This document shows, in pieces, positions 1 through 10,039 of a DNA stretch of 27,752 nucleotides (its first letter is position 1; every line of letters begins with the position of its first letter). Both the position numbers and the translations under genes were made by a program. Location of the stretch: positions 1 through 27,752 of the forward strand of contig JAQGAU010000465.1 of assembly GCA_034698045.1 (NCBI GenBank), read 5' to 3'. A model generated the notes under the pieces. It was not told the origin of the DNA, searched no databases, and was given only the letters and a program-made list of their open reading frames with translations. The stretch is from Paramacrobiotus richtersi. Lineage: Eukaryota; Tardigrada; Eutardigrada; Parachela; Macrobiotidae.

Positions 1-3000
1 TATTGCGAATGACTTACCATGCCAGTCCCGAGTTACTGACGGTTATTATGCAACGGTTGCCCGTATCAAGGTAATGATTAGATAACCCATTATTTTCAAA
101 GCACCGGTCAGTTGTTGCTGCTTTTGTGTTAGCCTTTCTGTTTTGTATTTTGCTGTACTGTCTGTAACCTCATGAAATGTACTATTTTCATATTTTTTTC
201 TAGCAATATTGCAAGCAGTTTGGCAACTAATGATATCAAATCTGTGATCCATGCCATCCAGCTCGTCCATTTGCTTATGCAGAAACTCCCGCAGACTTTT
301 AGCGTCCACTTCCGCCGGGAAGGTGCGTTCCATGCGTCACAACGAAAGTATTTTCTTTTGATTTCCTTGCTCTTCTGCAGGTGTGGTCTATCAGATGAAC
401 TTGTGCGCAAAAGGCGAAAGTGTCATATTCAAGCACCATATCAGCGACCCTGGAAATACCGAAATGCGGGAACAAGACAGCTCTTTATTGACTTCTGCGG
501 ATAGCTCTCAGCCCTCGTCGTCGGACAGTGTAGCCGCATCCTCATCGAATCGAACGTCCACGGATACTGGAGGAGACAGTACCGCCAGTGGATCGTCTGC
601 TTCGCGAAGCAAAAACCAGACTACAACTCGCAGAGCGACTGCACGGCGTGGGAATTGGACTGCGCTTACCACCACACGACGAAGACATCCAGCAGGTATG
701 GAAACTGACCAAGGTAATCCATGGACGTGAATCGTTCGCACAACAATTACTGTTTGATACAAGTGTGTCCCGGTCACCCTTTGTTGCATTGTTTCCTTTA
801 CTGCAGAGGCGCGTTCGAAAACCGCTGCTGGTGACCTGCATAATCAGCGGCTTTGTAGAGAATGCGGCAGCTTCACTTGAACGGTTAACAAGTAATTCTC
901 TTTGTAGGTCCCACAGAGAGTGCTTCGAATACTGACGTCAGCTCCAGTCCACCGGTCGTGGATCCCTTACCGCCTACACCGCCACCACCAGCAGGAAGCA
1001 CACCTTTGAATCGTATAGCCTTGGCTCGGATGCGATTGGCTAGCGAGGGACGCGCAATGCTGGACCGTCTGTCGTCGACTTTATCCCCACCGTCCAGTAG
1101 TGCATCCGCGGTATCGGCTCCTAATGTCAACACGGCGACTCTACAGAATTACCGTCAGCAAGCCACGGAATGGATTAAGCTGCAGGCTCAGAAGTTTCTG
1201 CAGGATTACGTTCCAGGATTAAATTCTTCCCAGTCCGGTTCCTTGGCTGTTTTGAATGCTGCTGTAGAAAAACTGCGCACAGAAAAGGAACTCTCGGCCC
1301 TGAAGGAAATCAAACAGGTTATCCTGGATGGGAATGCATCGCCATTCGAGGTCATTCACAGCAGTGTAATCGGAACGTTACTGCGGTATCTGACGCAAGC
1401 GGAATGGTTGGATGATTTCGAGTCTAATCTGGTGGTTAAGAGAGCCAAAAGGAAGGCGAAATTTGAATGCAGTGGGACACCTCGTCGCACCAGGCTGCTT
1501 CGGTTTTTGCACATATTTTTTGATGGTCCCTCCGAAGAAGAAGCAGACAGCACTTTCATTAACGTATTTGATGTTGCGGACTGTATTGATTCTGTGCCAT
1601 CGTTCGGTGCCCTCGTATCCAAACTGAATGCCTGTATCCATCAGCTGGAGCAATTTCCTGTGAGGGTAATGGACTTGACGGTGCCTGGTGTATTGGGGAT
1701 TGGAGGTGCAGGCGGTCGACATCCGATTATGCGAATGTTTGCGCATAGTCAACTGAAGTGTACATTAAGCCGGCATCCGGATGCTGTCACGATTCGTCAG
1801 TGGCGTGGAGGCATGGTCCGCGTTGAGCCACTGGCTCCCATTTACACAATCGAAAGATACCTGGTCACTCGGGGGTGTGCTAGGATTGTAACGCCGGACG
1901 ACAATGCTCCGGATACGGATGAAGTTTCTGATGAAGACGAGTTGGATTCCATGTCCATGGCGGCGGATGCTGCACGGTCAAATGGCCGATACCGGTTGGA
2001 ACTGCTGTACAACAACAATATCCTGCCGTACAACTGGAGTCTGTATCAGTGCATTCGACATTTTGCTAAAAGTACTCATGGAGAAGATACTGATGGGGAT
2101 TCTGATTTTGGAGCAGGGCAGATTTCGTTATTCAGCAATACACATACCATTCACTATCGGTTGGCCAGGGATGAGGTGGCAGCTCAGCTAGCTGGAAGCG
2201 GACAAAATGAGCAGAACAGTATGTTGATTGTAATTCAGCACATTCGACTGTTGTTGCAGGTTCTGAGTCGTTTATTTTTATTTGTAGCTCCTGCACCAAA
2301 AGGGGAAGAAGACCGAAACAGCACCATGTGGGACACAGGAGCCTGTCAGCCTGTCGAATCGGCGCTGGATGCGCAGTTAAATGCGAAGCCGTCAGATTTT
2401 GTGACCATCAACGATTCTTCTGTGGAAGCCATTGCACTGCTGCGGATTTTATTTGCGTTGAATTATCACTGGTCAGAAATCTACCAGCCACAGTCTAAAC
2501 TTCTACCACGTCTGGGTGAACTGGAGTTTTTGAACAGCAAATTGGTAACGAAGATGAACCGCCAGATGCAGGATCCGATGATGATTATTACTGGACAAGT
2601 GCCATCGTGGATGACACAGATTGCAGTTTATGCTCCTTTCCTCTTTCCCTTCGAATCTCGATTACAGCTGTTCTTTCTTACGGCCTTCGATCGGGACCGC
2701 GCCATGCAGCGTTTGATGGATACCAATCCGGAGATGGCGTTAAATCGCAATAACAGCCAGCAGAACTCTTCGAGCGCCCATGATCATGTTCTTCCGCGTA
2801 TTGAACGCCGGAAGCGGGTCGTATCGCGAAAGAATCTCCTTGTCCAAACACAAACTGTTATGGATGAGTATGCGCATACGCGACAGTTTTTGGAAATCCA
2901 GTACCAGGATGAAGTCGGTACAGGGCTAGGACCCACGCTTGAATATTATTCGATGGTTTCAAAGTAGGGTACCTTCAGTTAACATCACATTTATATTTTA

Positions 3001-4574
3001 CATTAAAAAGTGCATGGTACTACATTTAACATCGTACTTCGCATTATCCATACGTTGTCGTTTGAGTGTCTTAAACGAAAGTGGAACATTTTTGTGTTTT
3101 TCTTTGTAGCTGCCGATAGGGTGGAAGCTTTTTTTATACTTACATTTTGACTTTTTTATACTTTATATTTATTATTAGTTATACTTACACTTTCACAATA
3201 GTCAACATTGATATCTTTCTTTTCAGGGAATTTCAACGGACTGAAGTGGGGCTATGGCACAGCGCCTCCAATCATATGTCCAATGGTCCATATGTTTATG
3301 CTCCTTGTGGTTTGTTTCCAAAACCAATTGGTCACGGCGCTCTAAAACCTCAAGTGGCGGAGATCGAAGGAAAGTTCCGCTTGTTGGCTAAAGTCATGGC
3401 GAAAGCGGTAATGGATTTTCGAATGGTAAGAATGTTTTGGATGCCCTGGTGTAGCATTTACACTGTAACGGTTTCTTAAATTCAGACGGATATTCCATTC
3501 AGTCCCGTTTTCTACAAGTGGCTGTTGGGTGAAGAGTCCAAACTGGGTTTATCGGATTTGGCGCATATTGATCCAGAAATCGCGAAACACATGGACAAGC
3601 TTCATCGGATTGCTCGGCGGAAGAAATGGCTGGAATCTGTCAGTGAAACGGGTGATCGGAAGCGATTGGGATCGGATGACGAATTGCTGTACGATGGCAC
3701 ACAAGTGGATGATCTGTGCCTGTTTTTTACTCTGCCGGGATACGACGACATTGAGCTGTGCCGCGGGGGCCGTGATAAGTCCGTTAATGTGGACAATCTG
3801 GAGCAATACGTTAACGTAAGATGGTTACATGCAGTTGATGTGGCAAAGAGTTGATGTCTTTGTTTTCTTGTTACAGCTTGTTGCGCATTGGTATCTGAAG
3901 GAAGGTGTGTATCGGCAAATGGAAACGTTTAGGGATACATTTAATGGCATCATTGCGCTGAAACATATCCGTCTGTTCCGGGCCGAGGAATTGGACGCCT
4001 TGTTTTGTGGCCATGGCGAACATATCCAAGAGGGATGGGATGTGCGCTCGTTGGCAGAGTCCTGCCATCCTGATCACGGCTACACGGTGGATAGTCAGGC
4101 TGTAAAGTGGCTCTTTACCATTATGTCCAAATATACTGCTCAGGAGCGGCGTGATTTCGTGCAGTTTGTTACCGGATCGCCCAAACTGCCAGTTGGAGGT
4201 AGAGTAATGTGATTAATACAGTCTAAAGGTTTCAGCACCATAGCTGCCGATGGTAGAGCTTGTTGTTGAGCCTTCCTTATTTTTCGAAATGTTTGTAATC
4301 AGTAGTTCTGTATGTAATGCTTTTATTCGGATAGATATTTTTTCTCAGTTTTCTTCATTTCTTGTTCTTTTTTGCAGGCTTCAAGGCTCTGAATCCGCCA
4401 TTCACTGTGGTGCGTAAAACTGTCGCTGCAGATCAGAATCCTGACCAATTCCTGCCGTCTGTGATGACATGCGTGAATTACCTGAAATTACCCGATTATT
4501 CCAGCTTGGACGTCATGGCGAAACGTTTGGAGACTGCATGCAAAGAGGGTCAGCACTCGTTTCATTTGTCGTAA
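1..4574 (+). CDS. TRIP12: TRIP12-type HECT E3 ubiquitin ligase, C-terminal half (5' end outside window)
   Basis: E3 ubiquitin ligase of the TRIP12/UFD4 family: takes ubiquitin from an E2 onto a HECT cysteine and passes it to substrate in the nucleus (family knowledge). I read ten exons: 1-70, 204-347, 381-419, 505-713, 908-2218, 2288-2963, 3227-3425, 3486-3815, 3877-4198 and 4378-4574, with phases that agree across junctions. Exons 1-2 match the end of the armadillo region ([16 protein letters not shown]). Exons 3-4 are a Ser-rich linker and are the least certain. Exons 5-6 match the conserved middle, including [10 protein letters not shown], a long acidic run and [10 protein letters not shown]. 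Exon 6 onward is the HECT domain, with [11 protein letters not shown] at its start, the catalytic Cys in [14 protein letters not shown] (codon 4470-4472) and the family's C-terminal FHLS before TAA. No frame break was found in about 3.3 kb of coding sequence. The N-terminal half lies upstream of position 1. Confidence 0.93.
348..380 (+). other. 33-nt intron in TRIP12
   Basis: It starts GTATTT and ends in a pyrimidine-rich TTCTGCAG. Removing it joins the FHASQRK coding end to the [11 protein letters not shown] segment, which matches TRIP12 on both sides. It has no in-frame stop and its length is a multiple of three, so retention would add eleven mostly hydrophobic residues. It is exceptionally short for an animal intron. 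Confidence 0.65.
2219..2287 (+). other. Stop-free 69-nt intron in TRIP12
   Basis: A consensus donor GTATGT and acceptor TTTATTTGTAG bracket 69 nt (23 codons) with no stop in frame. The encoded hydrophobic stretch ([13 protein letters not shown]) has no counterpart in TRIP12 relatives, so it is most likely spliced out. Simple ORF calling would wrongly include it, because the flanking frame is unaffected. Confidence 0.7.
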
Positions 4575-6438
4575 GGCGCTGTCGCTATAGTGGTTTTATC
4601 TGTGGATAATTTCTGCGTTATAAAATAGATTACTTTTGCTCACTATGTGTCGAATATATTGCTTTTGTTTGGGCTCTTTTCTTGTGTCATATGGGTTTCT
4701 TATTAGACACTTGAATACTGAACGCGCTGCGGTATTAATTGCTAACTTTGTTTGAATAAATCAAAATAACGTGCCAGACTACTGTCAGTTAAACATTCAT
4801 AACTTAATTCGTTATTATTGAATGATTACATGAGCGCTATGAAATCAGTCCTTTCAAATTGAAACCTAGTATTTCTCTTTTCAAATAAGCAGAGAGCAGT
4901 CACTATATAGAGTAGCTGCAGAAAGTTTATTGTAGCGATTATACAAAAAAATTAACTGAGTCGGTGGATTTCCCATGACAGATGATTTGGCACACTCGGC
5001 CCACCACGATGCTGTTAGCATTCATCTTTCCATACGTTAGTATGATTGTGGATAATTGTTAAATCACTAGTGTGCTGGTGTCACTGGTGTTCAATAATAT
5101 TACACACATTCAGATTCCGGTCTGTTACGTCAATTGTCACAACGGTACCCGCACCCGTTAGATTAACAGCCGCTCAGATGGCGATCATAAATTAGCAGCA
5201 AGCGCAGCCGCTTTACTAGGCCAGCTGCACATGCAACACAAATTTTGGCAGTACATAGAAAAGCATGCTAAATACCAATTTCGTTTGCGTCCAGAAATGC
5301 ACGCATCCAAGCTAGAATCATCAGCCGATTTTCCTATGTAAGACTATTTCGCATGCTGCAAATTTTTCGTGCACTTGTGCAACAGGGCATGCACGGTTGA
5401 TCGCGCCTACGGCTAATTTGTTTCTGTCCATACGGGCAGAGCGCGCGGCGCGGCCCAGCTATTTCCATTTTAATCGATACCACTGGATACGTGCTCGACA
5501 CGTGTGGAGTAACGAATCGAATCGAACGGTCGAGTCGAATGAGTTTATTAATGTAGCAGTGGAAAGTAAAAACCCTAAAAGCGCCACCTACAATTTTCAC
5601 ACATAACGCGCTGTCGATTATCGCCATTTTTCTTTGCCTTCGTAAAATATACCTGAAAGCTTGAAATAAAAAAATCCATGGACTGGATTCCCCGCAGATT
5701 GTTATTCGATAAACGTGAAGGTTCTATGTACTATTTCGAATTTCTGCAGGGTTGGTAGAATCCCGTAGTATTCTGGTTCAGTCCGGTCTGCCCTGTTTGA
5801 AGAAAGTAAGTTTAAGCGAACGTCTAAATTTCAGACTCTTTAGACTAACAATTGTTCAATGTATTCTTTCGCGCGGTTGTTTCGAAGTTTTCCGCTTCTT
5901 TAAATCCAAAACAAATTATCTAGTTTTCCCAAATTTAAAATAGATTAGTTAGCGAGTCAGCTCGTGCAGGCATTTCTGTTTTTATTGTTAAAATAAACAA
6001 CGTTTAGTAGTGCTATTCCGAAACTTTTGGCTTGAGCTCAACATAAGATATTGGATATCTTCTAAGGCACTCGTAGGGAACCATCCTAGTTAAGATCAGA
6101 CGTCCCCTGAAGCGTTAAAGCGTTTGTTCTAGTTTTTACGTTGTATTCGTGATTTGTACTCACACTGACACCCAAATCATAGCCAGACGAGGTAAATGAT
6201 TTGCGCTTGACATTATTATTTATTTATTTCAAATTGTTATTTTAATGATTTATTGCTATTTTATTGATTTGTAAGCAAACCGCATTTGCATTATCTTTGC
6301 GTTTTTAGCCGATAATGATTTACAGCCACAGCGAAGAAAATAAGCAAATTGTGGCCGGATATAGCAATGATTTGTGGTCGACCGAATATTTCATATATTT
6401 GTTATTATAACAGGGAGAGCCGACGCTGTTATTAAAGA
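4575..6438. other. Intergenic spacer: TRIP12 3' UTR and upstream region of the CR-type gene
   Basis: I see no convincing coding sequence. A stretch near 5750-5809 has a clean acceptor (TTTCTGCAG) and donor (GTAAGT) and could be a 5' UTR exon of the gene starting at 6439, which itself sits just after an acceptor-like TTATTATAACAG near 6412. Short AT-rich repeats around 6210-6270 look unremarkable. Confidence 0.4.
4755..4760 (+). terminator. Polyadenylation signal of TRIP12
   Basis: AATAAA about 180 nt after the TRIP12 stop codon, in AT-rich sequence. It is the first canonical hexamer downstream of the stop. Confidence 0.5.
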
Positions 6439-8364
6439 ATGACAGTGTGGAAAGAAGACGCAACATTCAGTCTAGGTGACCTGAAACATCGACTGGAGGC
6501 ACCAGGAGCGGAATTCATAACCCTTTCCGATGCTGATTTCCGGTTCGCTGGTTTCGAAGTTTCCTCCCGTGTTAAAGAACTCGTACTTTTTGAGCGGGAA
6601 GTGGAGCGGTTTGCATACAGAACAGCCTACTCAAAACTACGCGCGTACCTAAAGGAAGCGACGACTGAGATAATCGACGGCGTCCATGTTTGCGGTAGTG
6701 CCGGGATTGGGAAAACCACGACCATGTACCTTGAAGGCTTGCGCCAGATCACAGAAACAAATAATGTTGTTTGGATCAGAATTGGAAGTGGTCTTGTGCC
6801 AAACGTTGCCGTGAAATTTTCAGCTGGGAGAAAGTACTATACGAGTTTTGATACTCCCAAAGACCTGTATCAGCTGCTCGCACCGACGTTGATCGAGCAG
6901 GAGGACAACATACTTTTTGTGGACGGGATCTGTCGAGAAGACGTGAGGGGTGTATATAGCCAAATTGTACTAGCAAGGTACGACGCACTTACCGCCAGCC
7001 AACTAGCAGGGAATCCAAAAAAAATACCAATCCTGGTGGCTACAACCGGAGGTGCAGTGGATCGGTTTTTTGGAAAGGGATATACGACCATTATCCTACC
7101 TGCTTGGGAATGGTCGGAATACGTGGACGCGTTTAAAAGTGAACACTTCAGGAGGAATGTTGAAGATGTGCTCAGGTATTCCACTCGGGATCAAATATCT
7201 TTGCACTTAGAAGACCAAGAAGAAGCCATGCGATGGCTGAAAAGACGATTCTTAGTTGGCGGCAGTTCGTGCACTCTTGTGCTGCGTATGCTGGGTGCTT
7301 CTGCATACATAAACGAAAAGATGAGCAACGTTTCACCTGAATCTGAACCAACAGCTTTGGACAGACTTGTACGCATAGAAGATTTGGGAGACGGGAAGTC
7401 TTTTAAAACGTTCATCAGTCAGGTAGTAACTGAGCTATGGCTGGCAAAAAGGGGATCGGATACGATCTTGCAGTTTACAAGAATTTTCTCTACCACTGGA
7501 GCCTTGGATGGCCATTTATTCCAGTTATACCTGGAGCTGCATATGCAGTACAATATGAGTATCCGCCTGGAGAAAGTCATAACGAAAATGTTGAAAGGCA
7601 TGGGCGTGAATACCGTCGACGACTTGGGCCCGGAAGAGGTCTTTAAGCCTGGCCCTTGCTATGATTTCTACGCTGTTAAAGGCAGTGTTTTACCACTCCA
7701 CAACGTCGCGGAAAAGGTTTTCGCTACGCACTCATCTGGTTCCGTATGGCTACGCCCGACGAAGTGTAACAACCCCGGCTACGACGCCATCTATGTTTGC
7801 TTCCTAAAACACCAGATCACATTCGTGCAAGCTACCGTAGGATGGGAGCATTCGTTACAACTTGAAAATATGGCGAAATCTTTTTTGAAACTAATGGCCT
7901 ATGCTGACCCCGACAGTTATCGTTCGTACGAAGGTAAGGCCCTTTTTAAAATACGCCTTTAGAATAGGTTCATGTATAAATAATAAACGGATGTTAAGTA
8001 ACTGACAACTTGCATAACAACTTGCATCTAACCATAACAAAATCCGCAACTAAAGGCGGTTTAATTAGTGGGATTTTTATTCGTGCGGTGCTGTGCAGAA
8101 ATGTTTACTGCCCAGAAATGTTAACTAATTAGAAAATTAAATATTGTAGAAACTGGTACTTATCCGGAAGGATTGTGGACACTTCATGTACGATTTCTCG
8201 TTCCCATGGCGAGAATCGACAACTTTTCTTTCAAAGGAACAGTCGACGCCGCTCCATTCAAAAAATTTCGATCTTGGATTGATTCGGCAAAGGAAATTAC
8301 AACTTGGGAAGACCAGGTCAAATCGAAAGTGAAGGTTTGCGCAACCGTCTGGCGCATGAATTAG
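6439..8364 (+). CDS. Crinkler/RHS-type (CR effector) P-loop NTPase fused to an REase-fold domain
   Basis: Two exons, 6439-7933 and 8150-8364 (phase 1 junction), give 569 residues ending in TAG. The ATG has A at -3 and an in-frame TAA six bases upstream, which supports this start. Seen: Walker A GSAGIGKT at residues 86-93, a Walker B-like NILFVDG near 157-163, a sensor-like ILVATTGG near 198-205, and a C-terminal block with PGYDAI (Asp449), FVQATVGWEH (Gln464, Thr466, His471) and, in exon 2, LHVRFLVP. That order, and the Gln-x-Thr in place of Glu-x-Lys, fits the restriction-endonuclease-like domain of Crinkler and trypanosome RHS proteins (family knowledge). The shortest label is a CR-type NTPase/nuclease. 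Such genes are thought to derive from mobile elements, and some act as secreted or nuclear effectors. No signal peptide is visible. Neighbours are ordinary animal genes. Substrate and cellular role are unknown. Confidence 0.7.
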
Positions 8365-10026
8365 AACTAGGTATCTATGCTTTATCGACTGATATTTGAT
8401 TAACATACATAAATGTCGCTGTTTTGTTTAGCTGATCTCGCCAATGGAAGCTAGAAAAAGTGAACCTTTTGCGTAGAGCCTATGGACAATCGGATTGTTT
8501 ATTCGTGACACATACACATTCGTGACATATGTAGTCTTTTTTCATTGTAAAACAGTGTTCGTAGCGCAACAATGTTTGTACTTTGTGTTTTTACGTGACT
8601 ATAAGAACCGTTTTGTTATAACTTTTTACTTATTTACAACACTAATCTAACCGAAAGCTTTTTCGCCTTTCTTTTTGGTACTTTATACGGAACTGTGCTA
8701 TGCAGTAATATGACGCGAAGATTGAATCGCACGCGGCAGATTAAACGTCACCCCAGATAAGCAGCTGGTTTGCTGCATGATCCTTTCAATAGTACGAAGT
8801 ACTGACAGTACACATCACTACTTTGGATGTCAGAACTTCATAGCACCCAGACTTCGAAATACAGTATTCGGTCCGCGCTCATGAAAATATAATGTAATGA
8901 TTCTGATCAAAGTACAATTTTTTGGGCAGTGGGCATATACCTCTGCAGGGCACCGCAGAAAATCACAAAGAATCTATACAAGAAAAAACCAACCGGGTTT
9001 TTGAGCATATACTGTGTCCGAATTTCGATCGATGTGTACGAGCATGAGTGATAATAGTCAAAAAAACGTAATCGACAAAATCAAAATGAATGATTCCTGA
9101 TTCCGATTGAAGTAGAATTTTGAAATCGGGATCCGCTACGCGACCGGAACTATAATAGTATACAGTATATGCTCAGTGGAAATTCAGAACTATGCGTTGC
9201 CTCCCTAAAAACTGCGCAGATTTGTTATCAGTATTAATGGGACCAAAACTATAGCGTTCTTATCGTCAAGCGCGGTTTGCATCCATCGTGACAATGCGGA
9301 ATTTTATGATAATAGAATTATACCATTCTGCCGAGACGGGAAAGATGCTACAAGTATCGAGCCTGAAATGTGAAACGTTTCGACAATGTAAAACTACGTT
9401 TCTTTACGCTTTATGAAAACGTACACTTATCCGTACCGAGTGCGTTAATTTTAAAAGCTCGCGAACAATTATTATTTACTTAAATTAAACTTCATGTCAA
9501 AAAAAAACAACGTTTCCTCAGAATATGAACATTATTTATAGATTATTTATACATTATGTATATGTATACATTATTATGTATAAAGGATTAAACAATACCG
9601 AGTGAACTTAGAAAACATGACATGATTTAACACAGAGAGCAATAGATTTCCAAGGGTAGACAGCGATTTCGAGCCAAATCACAACACCATAAAAAATCAC
9701 ATATTCCAGTTAATCCAGTATATTATATTATGCGATCGAGATATCTGCTAACCGGAATGTTAGCAAAAGATTTTCCCAAAAACATTTAATCATAGTGTCG
9801 ACTATGTTAGCGAAACAACAAGTACAAACTGCGCACGTGAATTATGTTCCATAGTTTCCAGATCACTTATTAACGTAATTAATTAGGAACAGTTTCCGCA
9901 AATCCTGGCTTCGGCTGTCATACACACCGGTTTGCCCATATTCAACACATTTTCCGTTGGCATCAGCTTTCCAATTTTTATAAAAGAATTCTTCCCCCTT
10001 TATACACATTCTTCGCCCTGTGTTAT
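8365..10026. other. Convergent intergenic spacer
   Basis: Non-coding stretch between the 3' ends of the CR-type gene (+) and IFT70 (-). It is rich in A and T, with a TAT/ATA-rich low-complexity patch around 9530-9585. No open frame with coding character, RNA gene or element ends were recognised. Confidence 0.45.
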
Positions 10027-10032
10027 TTTATT
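10027..10032 (-). terminator. Possible polyadenylation signal of IFT70
   Basis: AATAAA on the minus strand, eight bases past the last IFT70 stop (10042-10040). It is unusually close to the stop, as might happen if the native C-terminus and 3' UTR were altered. Confidence 0.3.
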
Positions 10033-10039
10033 ACTAGTA

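Noticed and set aside
46-333. Minus-strand open frame beginning [12 protein letters not shown], which looks protein-like.
   Set aside because: The plus strand here encodes the TRIP12 segment [16 protein letters not shown] with a proper intron at 71-203, so the minus frame is its shadow.
420-504. Apparent frameshift in TRIP12 between [11 protein letters not shown] and the Ser-rich linker.
   Set aside because: An 85-nt intron (420-504) with GT and AG ends reconciles the frames without an indel, though its donor is weak.
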